Shown here piece by piece: positions 7,063-15,212 of a stretch of DNA of 18,581 nucleotides. How positions within the stretch are numbered: position 1 is the first letter of the stretch; each line of letters opens with the position of its first letter. The position numbers and the translations under genes were made by a program. The stretch comes from an uncultured Eubacteriales bacterium (GTDB lineage Bacteria; Bacillota; Clostridia; Lachnospirales; Lachnospiraceae): NCBI GenBank assembly GCA_900557175.1, contig USSL01000011.1, positions 1-18,581 of the forward strand, in the 5' to 3' direction. The notes beneath the pieces were generated by a model. That model was not told the DNA's origin and did no database searches. It saw only the letters and a list, made by a program, of their open reading frames with translations.

Positions 7063-8226
7063 TTAAATCAGCTTCACATACCAATAGCCAAAATTACTCG
7101 CCGGCATTTCGTCACTTTTTTCACGAATATTTTTAAAGCAGTTAAAACCGAACCTCCTTGCCATAAAGCTGTCCTTCGCCTCACCCATTCCCGGCACTCC
7201 GAGAATATAACTGCCGTCAATCCGTTTTGCAAGAATCAGATGCCTGTATGAATAATAGCTCTGAAGCAGAAAGCTGTTTCCTGCATAAAACCAATATTTC
7301 ATCGGCAGCATACCGATATCCTGTATTTCAATACGGATACACTTCTCCATCTCGCTATCCTCAAAAGGATACATTTTAATACCGCCGTCCAAAATTCTGT
7401 CCAGACGCTTTTGAATTGTTTTTATCTTATTTTTTTCACTGCTGTCCCCATCTATATTTCCGACAAGCAGCGGTTCACTGAAAAACTCTGCTGCCTCCGC
7501 TGTATTTTCCATTGAAAGTGCGATGCTTTCCGCCATCATCTCTTTCATACCGTCGTCTTTTGTATCGGCCTTTTGCAGCCCGGCTTCAGGCATTTCCTCC
7601 GCCGGGACAAATTTTAGCGCCGGTGCTTCTGTTTTTATTTCTTCAAAGATTTCCGTAGTTTTTTCTGCATCATCTGTCTCTGCTGCCGCGCGGACATTAT
7701 CATCCTTTTCACTGTCTTTTACCACCGCGCGGACATTATCATCCTTTTCACTTTCTTTTACCGCCGCGCGGACATTATCATCCTTTTCGCTGTCTTTGAC
7801 TGCCGCGCGGATATGCACAATTTTTTCTCCGTCTTTGACTGCACCGGCAAACAGCTCAGCGTCTAAAGGCTCATCATCCCAGCATGTTCCATATTTTCTC
7901 CCGCTTTCTCCGAGAATAATAATTCCGGCAATCTCATTGAGTGAAATGCCGGAATTGTTAATATTATCTTTAGTTATTTTACAAAGAAATTCGCCGCCGC
8001 CAGCGCTGCCTTCCACATAGCCAAGGCATATGCCGTTTAAACCGCCGTCTATTCTCTGAAACATATAAATGCCATATTTTGTGCCGCTGCCATAAAGCTC
8101 CTTCATATTGACATAGACAGAACTTATATTGTCTCTTGTTTCTACGCGGACAAAACCATTATTAATTGTTTTGTTATTATTTTCATAGGCATACAGATAA
8201 GATACAAAACGATTATATTCAGCCAT
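7063..8226 (-). CDS. Hypothetical protein with 13-residue tandem repeats (DUF6128-like C-terminus)
   Basis: Soluble 387-residue protein of unknown function. Residues 1 to about 127 form a beta-rich N-terminal domain (NGFVRVETRDNISSVYVNM and YGIYMFQRIDGG segments). Residues about 128-180 are 13-residue repeats of the type VRAAVKDSEKDDN. An acidic low-complexity linker runs to about 265. A conserved-looking C-terminal domain contains ILDGGIKMYPFED, PMKYWFYAGNSFLLQSYY and GVPGMGEAKDSFMARRFGF. I believe this C-terminal pattern matches the Lachnospiraceae family annotated DUF6128, but I cannot confirm it. There is no signal peptide or membrane segment. AAGGGGGT lies about 7 nt before the ATG. It is the last gene of the ten-gene run, 58 bp after the TrmN6-like gene. 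Function is unknown. Confidence 0.8.
   Translation of the reverse strand: MAEYNRFVSYLYAYENNNKTINNGFVRVETRDNISSVYVNMKELYGSGTKYGIYMFQRIDGGLNGICLGYVEGSAGGGEFLCKITKDNINNSGISLNEIAGIIILGESGRKYGTCWDDEPLDAELFAGAVKDGEKIVHIRAAVKDSEKDDNVRAAVKESEKDDNVRAVVKDSEKDDNVRAAAETDDAEKTTEIFEEIKTEAPALKFVPAEEMPEAGLQKADTKDDGMKEMMAESIALSMENTAEAAEFFSEPLLVGNIDGDSSEKNKIKTIQKRLDRILDGGIKMYPFEDSEMEKCIRIEIQDIGMLPMKYWFYAGNSFLLQSYYSYRHLILAKRIDGSYILGVPGMGEAKDSFMARRFGFNCFKNIREKSDEMPASNFGYWYVKLI
7688..7843. repeat. 39-bp in-frame tandem repeat, three near-identical copies plus one degenerate
   Basis: Units at 7688-7726, 7727-7765 and 7766-7804 each begin GCGCGGACATTATCATCC and differ by only a few bases. A diverged fourth unit follows at 7805-7843. 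Each encodes 13 residues of the acidic/basic linker in the hypothetical protein (about residues 128-179). Since 39 is a multiple of three, copy-number changes by slippage would keep the frame. Confidence 0.9.
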
Positions 8227-8284
8227 GACACTACCCCCTTTTTATTTCATCTTATGAGAGGGCATGACCCAATATGACTGATTT

Positions 8285-9049
8285 TTAAAAACCGTATTTT
8301 TCTTTAATTTCCTCTGTATAGATGCCGAGGCTTTCAAAAATAACAAGCGGAGGTTCGACCTGAAGACGGGCTTTGCCGCCGCGCACAGCTTCAATCAGCA
8401 CCATCGTCGGCTCCCGGTCAATAAATGAATGAACAAAACGCATTCTTTTAGGTTCCAGCTTAAACGCCGACAGCGCCCTGAAAATTTCCGCAAGACGGAA
8501 CGGACGGTGAACCATATACAAACGTCCGCCCGGTTCCAATAAAAGCGATGCCTCCCGGACAACATCTGTCAGCGTACACAGTACTTCATGGCGGGCAATA
8601 GCTTTCGGCGCCTGTGGATTTTTTATTCCATGCAAATCTGTCATATACGGCGGATTTGTCGTCACGACCTGAAAAGAAGCCTTCGGAAATATTGACGATG
8701 CTGTTTTGATATCGCCTTCCACAATATCTATCTTATCTTCAAGGTGATTTAAAACGATACTCCTGCGCGCCATATCCACACTTTCAGACTGTATCTCAAG
8801 TCCTGTCAGATGGGAAGCCTCCGTTTTAGCCTCAAGAAGTATCGGAATAATGCCTGTACCTGTTCCTAAATCAAGCACCTTCTCCTCAGGCTTTACAGAT
8901 GCAAAGCCTGAAAGAAGCACAGCGTCCATCCCAAAACAGAATTTTTCGGGATTCTGGATAATAAAATAGCTGTTGCGCTCCAGATCATCCAGCCGCTCGC
9001 CCTCTTTAAGAAAACTTTTCATTTGTTCTATATCAGAATACTGTTTCAT
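8285..9049 (-). CDS. trmN6: tRNA1(Val) A37 N6-methyltransferase-like protein (TrmN6/YabB family)
   Basis: Predicted SAM-dependent adenine-N6 methyltransferase of the TrmN6 (YfiC/YabB) family, which methylates A37 in tRNA1(Val) in E. coli. Motif I is KVLDLGTGTGIIP (57-69), the acidic motif is TGLEIQ (82-87), and the amino-methylase catalytic motif is TNPPYM (131-136). A substrate-side KFCFGMDAVLL segment at 36-46 is typical of the family. At 254 residues it is full length. Its first codons overlap the 3' end of ricT by 17 bp, consistent with translational coupling; its own ribosome binding site (GGAAA) is weak. The B. subtilis homologue yabB sits in the same holB-yaaT neighbourhood. The exact tRNA target here is inferred from family. 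Confidence 0.88.
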   Translation of the reverse strand: MKQYSDIEQMKSFLKEGERLDDLERNSYFIIQNPEKFCFGMDAVLLSGFASVKPEEKVLDLGTGTGIIPILLEAKTEASHLTGLEIQSESVDMARRSIVLNHLEDKIDIVEGDIKTASSIFPKASFQVVTTNPPYMTDLHGIKNPQAPKAIARHEVLCTLTDVVREASLLLEPGGRLYMVHRPFRLAEIFRALSAFKLEPKRMRFVHSFIDREPTMVLIEAVRGGKARLQVEPPLVIFESLGIYTEEIKEKYGF

Positions 9050-9932
9050 GATCTTTTTCCAATTTAGCCAGCTCTTTAAATTCTTCCGGTGACAAATTTA
9101 AACGTTCTTTTCGTCTTTTTGGTCTGAATTTAAGCTGATCTACCTTATACTCTCTAATTTCTTTTTCATCTTTTTCAAGTGTAACAATTACTTTGACAAT
9201 CTGTCTGAGCACATTGACCGAAGAAACCTCACCCTTAAAACCATCATCCGTCGTCACATAATCGCCGACATTCGGAAGCTTACTATTAAGATACTCATAT
9301 GTTTCTTCTTCATTTTTAAGACAACACATCAGTCTTCCGCACACACCGGAAATTTTTGTCGGATTTAAAGAAAGATTCTGCTCCTTCGCCATTTTAATCG
9401 AAACAGGGACAAATTCCGATAAATATGTGTGACAGCAAAGACCGCGCCCACATATACCGATTCCACCGAGAAGCTTTGTCTCATCCCTCACACCAATCTG
9501 ACGAAGTTCTATTCTCGTCTTAAAAACAGAAGCCAAATCCTTCACAAGCTCTCTAAAGTCAATACGGCCGTCCGCTGTAAAGTAAAAAAGTACCTTATTA
9601 TTATCAAATGTATATTCAACATCAATAAGTTTCATCTCAAGCTCATGCTTTGCAATCTTTTCGAGACAAATTTTAAAGGCTTCCTTTTCCTTTTCTTTAT
9701 TTTTAAGCTCAATCTCGTCATCCTCCGGCGTTGCGACACGAATCACCGGTTTTAACGGCGAAACAACCTTGTCATCCTCCACGGCTCTTTTACCAATCAT
9801 AACAAAACCATACTCGATACCGCGTGCCGTCTCCACAATGACATGCTGCCCGGCTTCAATATCATACTCTGCCGGATCAAAATAATAAATTTTTCCGGCC
9901 TTTCTAAAACGAACTCCTATAACATTAACCAC
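9033..9932 (-). CDS. ricT: RicT (YaaT), PSP1-domain Fe-S regulatory protein
   Basis: Predicted RicT, a cytoplasmic PSP1-domain protein. In B. subtilis it works with RicA and RicF as an Fe-S-containing complex that helps RNase Y mature mRNAs and affects sporulation, competence and biofilm formation. The hallmark cysteine clusters are GICGRGLCC (Cys161, Cys166, Cys167) and GVCGRLMCC (Cys198, Cys203, Cys204), expected to hold the cluster. It has 299 residues, with a KOW-like region near 218-265 and a basic C-terminus. The start is a GTG at 9930-9932 with AAAGGAG 7 nt upstream. It follows holB by 1 bp and overlaps the next gene by 17 bp. No ricA or ricF gene is in the window. Confidence 0.93.
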   Translation of the reverse strand: MVNVIGVRFRKAGKIYYFDPAEYDIEAGQHVIVETARGIEYGFVMIGKRAVEDDKVVSPLKPVIRVATPEDDEIELKNKEKEKEAFKICLEKIAKHELEMKLIDVEYTFDNNKVLFYFTADGRIDFRELVKDLASVFKTRIELRQIGVRDETKLLGGIGICGRGLCCHTYLSEFVPVSIKMAKEQNLSLNPTKISGVCGRLMCCLKNEEETYEYLNSKLPNVGDYVTTDDGFKGEVSSVNVLRQIVKVIVTLEKDEKEIREYKVDQLKFRPKRRKERLNLSPEEFKELAKLEKDHETVF

Positions 9933-9933
9933 T

Positions 9934-10923
9934 CTAATTCTCCTTTATTGTCAATAACATCATCTCTAATGACAAATCAAAATTTACATTTGCCTTAAGA
10001 CGTACTTTCGCTTTTTCCATCGACTGAATAATATTATCAATGCCGTCAAAGGACGTCTTTTTTGCCCTTTTGCTTAAAGCACCGTATTCCTGCTGATAAA
10101 TAAGCAGGTTCGGATCATTTGTAATTTTCAGCATCATAATATCTCTGTACCAGATCATCATCATATCGATTACATCGTAAATATCGACTTTATATTCAGA
10201 AAGATTTTTAATCTCATTCATAATATCATGAATTTCCATGCCGTCAATATTTTTAAGAAGATGAAGTACCTCCTCCTGCATTGCATTAAAATCAGAGGAT
10301 GTTGCCATACGGATTGCCTTGCCTACATTTCCCTGTGAAAATGCTGCACAAATCTTTGCCTGATAATCCGGCACCTCATATTTTTCCATCAGATAATCTC
10401 TGATTTTTTCAAATTCCACCGGACGCAGATTCAATGTGACGCACCTTGAACGTATCGTCGGTAAAACAGCATCAATATTGCTCGTCAAAAGCATGATAAT
10501 GCCGTATGCCGGCGGTTCCTCAATCGTCTTTAAAAGTGCATTCTGCGCCTGGGGCGTCATCTTCTCCGCCTCATCTACGATATAAATTTTATACTTTCCG
10601 CTGTAAGGCTTAATCTCGATATCATTATTTAACTGGACACGTATATCCTCAACACCGATACTTGACGGCTTTTCATGCGTCACCCATTTAATATCAGGAT
10701 GATTGCCCGTATCTGACTGATGGCAGGAGCGGCACATATCACAGCAATCGCCGTAACCTGCCTCACATTCAAGCGCTTTTGCAAAAGCTCTTGCCAGCAT
10801 CTTTTTACCTGCGCCATGCTCCCCGTTAAATATGTACGCATGGGAAACCTTATTATTTTTCATTGAGCTGCTTAAATGAGCAATGAGCTGCTCATGCCCT
10901 ATAATTGCTTTAAATCCGGCCAT
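9934..10923 (-). CDS. holB: DNA polymerase III subunit delta' (HolB)
   Basis: Predicted delta' subunit of the clamp loader, an AAA+ protein that helps place the beta clamp on DNA during replication. From the chosen start (329 residues) the Walker A motif is GEHGAGKK (34-41). A zinc-binding-type cysteine cluster lies at 53-67 (CCDMCRSC). Walker B is IYIVDEAEKM (113-122), followed by sensor 1 (LLTSN) and the SRC motif (159-161). The frame is open back to 10989, but the ATG at 10921-10923 has AAAGGAGA about 8 nt upstream and gives the usual MAGFKAIIGHE N-terminus. It sits between the kinase-like gene (17 bp gap) and ricT (1 bp gap), the same order as in B. subtilis but without yaaQ and yaaR. Confidence 0.93.
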   Translation of the reverse strand: MAGFKAIIGHEQLIAHLSSSMKNNKVSHAYIFNGEHGAGKKMLARAFAKALECEAGYGDCCDMCRSCHQSDTGNHPDIKWVTHEKPSSIGVEDIRVQLNNDIEIKPYSGKYKIYIVDEAEKMTPQAQNALLKTIEEPPAYGIIMLLTSNIDAVLPTIRSRCVTLNLRPVEFEKIRDYLMEKYEVPDYQAKICAAFSQGNVGKAIRMATSSDFNAMQEEVLHLLKNIDGMEIHDIMNEIKNLSEYKVDIYDVIDMMMIWYRDIMMLKITNDPNLLIYQQEYGALSKRAKKTSFDGIDNIIQSMEKAKVRLKANVNFDLSLEMMLLTIKEN

Positions 10924-10940
10924 TTTCGGTGTCTCCTTTC

Positions 10941-11534
10941 TTAGATATGAAGCATACGGCAAATATCTTTTTTCACTTCTGCAATACATACTTCAAGCGA
11001 ACTGTTGTCATATGCTTTTTCTATTCCCGCGCACCGGAGCTTTTCTTCTGAAAAATCTTCACAGTCCGCAAGAAATCTACGGCAAAGCTCTGCATATTTT
11101 GGCGGCTGCTGCTGCATTTCCCGCGCAACAGCCCGCATCAGCCTCTGCCCGTCATCAACATTTATATAAATCGGCACAACGCTTTCCTTTCCGAAATAGT
11201 TCAGAAACTGCGTGTAAGCTTCAAGCGTTCCGATCACAATAAAATTACCTTTTGAAAAATCAATCTGCCCGTCATCGGCTGTAAAATACCGCCAGAGTCC
11301 ATGGATTGTCTCATATGTACGGGCCTCAATGATTTTTTCTTCTGCGGCCATCCGGCCGTAAATTTCTTCTGTCACAAAATAATAATTTTCACCCTCTGCC
11401 TCTCCGGCACGGATCGGTCGGGTTGTATAAGGAACAACTGTATGAAGTCCTAATGTATCATCTTCAACCAATGCTTTATAAATTGTATCCTTTCCTGAAG
11501 CACTTTTGCCCATCATACAAAATAACTTTCCCAT
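10941..11534 (-). CDS. Guanylate kinase-like P-loop protein
   Basis: Predicted nucleoside-monophosphate kinase-fold protein related to guanylate kinase, 197 residues from the chosen ATG. The P-loop is MGKSASGKDT (8-17). YTTRPIRAGEAEGENYYFV (36-54) is the GMP-binding signature, and a lid-like region with Arg134/Arg138 follows. The middle is less canonical: the usual Gmk DVQGA element reads IVIGTLEAY (99-107). The start at 11532-11534 follows GAGGTGAGT; a GTG at 11540 is also in frame but sits on the ribosome binding site. It lies 7 bp after the decarboxylase gene and 17 bp before holB, the position held by tmk in B. subtilis. It may be a second Gmk, or a relative with another nucleotide substrate or a regulatory role; a canonical gmk is expected elsewhere in the genome. 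Confidence 0.78.
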   Translation of the reverse strand: MGKLFCMMGKSASGKDTIYKALVEDDTLGLHTVVPYTTRPIRAGEAEGENYYFVTEEIYGRMAAEEKIIEARTYETIHGLWRYFTADDGQIDFSKGNFIVIGTLEAYTQFLNYFGKESVVPIYINVDDGQRLMRAVAREMQQQPPKYAELCRRFLADCEDFSEEKLRCAGIEKAYDNSSLEVCIAEVKKDICRMLHI

Positions 11535-11541
11535 ACTCACC

Positions 11542-12978
11542 TCATACTATCACATGAATAAATTTAAGTTCTGCATCAGAAAGCCCTTCAATATCAAAGC
11601 CTTCTTCAGCAAATGATTTTATCTTCATCAAATGTTTTTTTGTAATCCGCTCACCCGGCACTAAAAAAGGGACGCCCGGCGGATAAATATAAGCATATTC
11701 CGCTGAAATAAAACCTTCGCTCTCATAAAGCGGCACTGCCCTGCTTTCGGCGCTGACCGCCGCCTCAATAGTCATCTCCGGCTTTGCAGCTTCCGTCTCA
11801 AACCGGGGGTACTTTCTGTAAGAAAGCTCACCTGAGGCAAGTGCCCCATCCAATTCCCTGAGTGCCGAATAAAGTCTGAGAAAACCGCCGTCTGTATCAC
11901 AAAAGCTTGTCATGGCAAGCACATAATCTCGTGAAGCCATCTCCATCTGTAAATGATATTTCTTTAATAATATATCATAAAGCCCATTTCCACAAGCACT
12001 GACTGTATTTGAAAATACAACAATTTTCGATTTATCAAAATCATAGCTTACGCCATCAGTCAGTTTTTCTTTGCCAAGCAGCTCAAGCTGTGTCAGCTCC
12101 CCGGCATTTTTGTAAAAATGATTCAGCTTTTTATCATAAGTCTCAAATAAATCATGTCCCCTGCCTTCAATAAGTGCCATACACCGGTCGATTGATGCCA
12201 TAAAAAGATAGGACGGGCTGCTCGTCTGAAAATACGTCAGATACTTTCTGACCGAAGCTCTGTCTGCAATATCACCTTTCATATGTAAAAGCGCTGTCTG
12301 CGTCAGTGACGGCAATGTCTTGTGAACACTGTGAATGACAATATCCGCCCCAAAGGAAAGTGCCCCCTTCGGAAAAGACTCGTGAAATCCGAAATGCGCC
12401 CCGTGCGCCTCATCGACAATCAGAGGAATATGAAAACGATGGACAACATCTGCAATCTTTCCGATATCGGACACAATTCCCTCATATGTCGGGGATGTAA
12501 TCACAACTGCCTTAATATCCGGATTTTCTTTTAAAATTCTTTCTGTATCGGAGGCATCAATACCTTCATAAATACCATATTTTTCATGGATATGCGGATA
12601 AATATAAACCGGCATCAATCCAAAAAGCTCAACTGCATGATAAACCGACTTATGACAATTTCTTGCGATAAGAATTTGATCGCCGTGGCTGCAGCTTCCG
12701 CAAATTGCCGCCAGCAGTCCGACAGAGCTTCCATTGACAAGAAAATGTGTTTCTTTTGCACCATAGAGGGCGGAAGCTCTTTTTTCCGCCGCAAGAATAA
12801 TGCTTTTTGCTTTATGAAGGTTATCAAAACCATCAATTTCAGTAATATCTGATTTTACAAAATTTTCTAATTTTAAAAAAGTGTCGTTTCTTTTATGTCC
12901 CGGCATATGGAAAGGATAATAATCACTTTTGCCATATGTCGAGAGCTTCTCGTATAAATTATCTGTGATTTTCATCAT
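11542..12978 (-). CDS. Orn/Lys/Arg decarboxylase family PLP enzyme (YaaO/SpeA-like)
   Basis: Predicted fold-I PLP-dependent decarboxylase of the Orn/Lys/Arg group, which produces diamines or agmatine. PFHMPGHKR lies near residues 22-30 and DITEIDGFDNLH near 44-55, both typical of the family. The PLP region has DEAHGAHFG, and the Schiff-base lysine is Lys220 in HSVHKTLPSLTQ. At 478 residues it belongs to the short Bacillus YaaO/YrcA-SpeA type rather than the roughly 700-residue inducible enzymes. Two adjacent ATGs (12978, 12975) are possible starts; AAGGGA spacing slightly favours the second. It overlaps the end of the MurE-like gene by about 20 bp, suggesting translational coupling. Which amino acid it decarboxylates is not decidable here. 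Confidence 0.85.
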   Translation of the reverse strand: MMKITDNLYEKLSTYGKSDYYPFHMPGHKRNDTFLKLENFVKSDITEIDGFDNLHKAKSIILAAEKRASALYGAKETHFLVNGSSVGLLAAICGSCSHGDQILIARNCHKSVYHAVELFGLMPVYIYPHIHEKYGIYEGIDASDTERILKENPDIKAVVITSPTYEGIVSDIGKIADVVHRFHIPLIVDEAHGAHFGFHESFPKGALSFGADIVIHSVHKTLPSLTQTALLHMKGDIADRASVRKYLTYFQTSSPSYLFMASIDRCMALIEGRGHDLFETYDKKLNHFYKNAGELTQLELLGKEKLTDGVSYDFDKSKIVVFSNTVSACGNGLYDILLKKYHLQMEMASRDYVLAMTSFCDTDGGFLRLYSALRELDGALASGELSYRKYPRFETEAAKPEMTIEAAVSAESRAVPLYESEGFISAEYAYIYPPGVPFLVPGERITKKHLMKIKSFAEEGFDIEGLSDAELKFIHVIV

Positions 12979-14467
12979 ATTCCCTTATCAGCTTTGCCAC
13001 AAATTGTCCGTCCGATAAGCACGGAATATAGGTTGTCCCATACTTAATGAACTCGTCGCTGCCCTTTCCTGCCATCACAAGCACTGTCGGTTCTTTAATC
13101 TGTCTGAATGCTTTCTCAATAGCTTCAAGACGGCTTTCAATCACCTCATATGGTGTCCCTGTCGGCTCAATATACGATGCAAGCTCTGCCGCCGTATCCT
13201 TAAACGGCTCATTGCCCGGATCATCCGCCACAATATACACCTTATCCGCATAGGCTGCCGCCGTCTCTGCCATCGGACGGCGTCTGTTAAAGCCCTTGCC
13301 TCCCGGACATCCAAAAAATGCTATCATATGGTAATTTGGATAATCAGCCCTCATTGAACCAAAAAGCTTCTCGAAACTCAGCTTATTATGGGCAAAATCC
13401 GCAACAGCAATAATCTTTTTATCATTTGTCGCATAAAGCTCCATACGTCCGCTCGGATGCGCCTTATAAAGGCCGTTATAAATATGCTCTACAGGAATAT
13501 CATATTCATAAAGCATTGCCACAGCTGCCAGCGCATTTTCCACATTAAATGCACCCGGAATTGACATTTTAAAAGGCATATCAAATTTGTCACAATGAAT
13601 ATTAAAAGCGGTATCTGTTCCTTCACGATGAATATCATAAGCATAAATATCCGCCTTATCTGTCAGTCCAAATGTGATGATGCGTTCTGAAGCCTTCGCC
13701 GCCGCCATAATCTCATCGAGATGGTCGCTCTCAAGATTGATGCAGGCTGTTTTAACCTGAGAAAATATCTTAAGCTTTGAATGAAAATAATCGTCAAAGT
13801 CAGGATGTTCTATCGGACTGATATGATCCTCTGAAATATTTAAAAAGGCGCCGACATCAAAATGGATACCATCTGTCCGGTGATACTTAAGTGCCTGACT
13901 GGAAACTTCCATTTCAAGAAACTCAATGCCTGAATCCACCGCATTTTGAAAATGCTTATGAAGCTCCAGTGCTTCCGGCGTTGTCAGATGAGAAACTTCA
14001 TTGACAACACCATCATAAGTGTCAATTGATGAAAGTACCGCACTGTCTTTTTTACCATTGGCAATAAGGTAATCATCTAAAATTGCTTTTATAAAATAAA
14101 CCGTCGTTGATTTTCCTTTTGTTCCTGTAATGCCGATCATGTTCAGCTTTTTCCATATCTGATTATAGTAAAAATCGGCAAGCACCGGCATTGCGCGCTT
14201 AATATCACTGACAATAATATACGGCGCGTCTGTTTCATATTTAACTTCACTGACATAAGCTGCGGCGCCGGCCATGACAGCCATATCAAGATAAGCACTT
14301 TTAAAAGTCACGCCCTTGCAGACAAACAATGTATTTTCCTTAGCTTCCTTTGAATTGTAAGTCAGCCCTTCAATCACCTGTTCATCCGCCTCTTTAAGGT
14401 CATATTCTGTTACAAGATTTTCTTTTTGAAGTATTTCCAAATAATTTTTAAGCTCATGTCTTTTCAT
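12959..14467 (-). CDS. murE: MurE-type UDP-N-acetylmuramyl peptide ligase
   Basis: Predicted cytoplasmic Mur ligase that adds the third residue to UDP-MurNAc-L-Ala-D-Glu using ATP. The ATP loop is ITGTKGKSTT (about 112-121) and the UDP-MurNAc-binding motif is LTTPEA. MEVSSQAL, NISEDHISPIEHPD, HSKLKIF (likely carbamylated lysine) and HPSGRMEL follow in family order. The substrate loop reads VADDPGNEPF (near 13208-13237) instead of the DNPR of meso-DAP-adding enzymes, and the P-loop GTKGK resembles L-Lys-adding MurE of cocci. The start is the ATG at 14465-14467 with AGGAGGA 8 nt upstream; a TTG one codon earlier is less well spaced. At 502 residues it is normal length. Being next to a racemase and an ATP-grasp ligase, not in a dcw cluster, it may be a specialised second MurE. 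Confidence 0.83.
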   Translation of the reverse strand: MKRHELKNYLEILQKENLVTEYDLKEADEQVIEGLTYNSKEAKENTLFVCKGVTFKSAYLDMAVMAGAAAYVSEVKYETDAPYIIVSDIKRAMPVLADFYYNQIWKKLNMIGITGTKGKSTTVYFIKAILDDYLIANGKKDSAVLSSIDTYDGVVNEVSHLTTPEALELHKHFQNAVDSGIEFLEMEVSSQALKYHRTDGIHFDVGAFLNISEDHISPIEHPDFDDYFHSKLKIFSQVKTACINLESDHLDEIMAAAKASERIITFGLTDKADIYAYDIHREGTDTAFNIHCDKFDMPFKMSIPGAFNVENALAAVAMLYEYDIPVEHIYNGLYKAHPSGRMELYATNDKKIIAVADFAHNKLSFEKLFGSMRADYPNYHMIAFFGCPGGKGFNRRRPMAETAAAYADKVYIVADDPGNEPFKDTAAELASYIEPTGTPYEVIESRLEAIEKAFRQIKEPTVLVMAGKGSDEFIKYGTTYIPCLSDGQFVAKLIREYDENHR

Positions 14468-14482
14468 CAAATCTTCCTCCTA

Positions 14483-15202
14483 TCAGGATATATAAGAACC
14501 GTTAGAGCGCACAATAGATTCGCGGATAAGTACATCCATCGCATCAAGGCAAAAATCCGGCACACGGTGAAGCTGTTTATACACTGAAAGCTCCGTACAT
14601 GCCAAAATAACAACGTCGCAGCCAAGCATTTTAAATTCATCAATCACATCCTCAAAAACAGCCTCAGTCCCCGGCTTACCGCTTTTAATTTCGTCATAAA
14701 TAAGGTACATGACCTCTTTTTGTTTTTCCTTTGACGGATGTACCGGAACAACGCCTGCCCGCTCACACTCAATATCATAAATTCCCGAATCAATCGTACC
14801 GTCAGTCCCCATAATACCGATTTTTTTAACATTGGCATAATGGCTCACTGCATAGCGCACACTTTCTCTTATCATATGTATAATCGGAACATCCGTCACC
14901 GACTGCATCTGCTCAAAATAATAATGCGAAGTATTGCATGGAATAGCTATATTTTCAGCGCCAAGAGCCGCTAATGTCCTGACATCCTGCTGAAGCAGAC
15001 TTATAAGTGCTGCATCATCGCCTGTCTCTATCGCCTTTGTTCTGTCCGGCATCGTCGCATGGCTGAGTATCACCATATCAATATGATCCTGGTCACAATC
15101 AGCCAGTGTATGCTCGATAACACCCTTATAATAGAAGCTGGAGGCGGCAGGTCCGAGCCCGCCGATAACACCCAGCTTTTTTTTCTTACTATGATTTATC
15201 AT
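14483..15202 (-). CDS. Aspartate/glutamate racemase family protein (likely aspartate racemase)
   Basis: Predicted cofactor-independent amino acid racemase of 239 residues that interconverts L and D forms by a two-cysteine mechanism. Both catalytic cysteines are visible: Cys89 in IPCNTSHY and Cys202 in ACTELS. The N-terminal GVIGGLGPAAS motif (11-21) is of the aspartate racemase type rather than MurI. AAGGTA lies 8 nt before the ATG at 15200-15202. It is 10 bp after the ATP-grasp ligase gene and 15 bp before the murE-like gene. This context points to supplying D-Asp (or another D-amino acid) for a cell-wall ligase. Substrate preference for Asp is inferred from family resemblance and neighbours. 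Confidence 0.85.
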   Translation of the reverse strand: MINHSKKKKLGVIGGLGPAASSFYYKGVIEHTLADCDQDHIDMVILSHATMPDRTKAIETGDDAALISLLQQDVRTLAALGAENIAIPCNTSHYYFEQMQSVTDVPIIHMIRESVRYAVSHYANVKKIGIMGTDGTIDSGIYDIECERAGVVPVHPSKEKQKEVMYLIYDEIKSGKPGTEAVFEDVIDEFKMLGCDVVILACTELSVYKQLHRVPDFCLDAMDVLIRESIVRSNGSYIS

Positions 15203-15212
15203 TGAATTTACC

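Noticed and set aside
7688..7804. Short direct repeats that could suggest a CRISPR array
   Set aside because: The units are contiguous 39-bp copies with no spacers and stay in frame within a protein gene, so they are a coding tandem repeat.
7523..8020. Long plus-strand open frame rich in Ser and Ala opposite the hypothetical protein
   Set aside because: Its composition and repeats mirror the minus-strand gene, and it has no ribosome binding site; it is a shadow frame.
10924..10989. Extended HolB N-terminus starting MYCRSEKRY
   Set aside because: It overlaps the end of the kinase-like gene, and the ATG at 10923 has a strong ribosome binding site and the expected family N-terminus.
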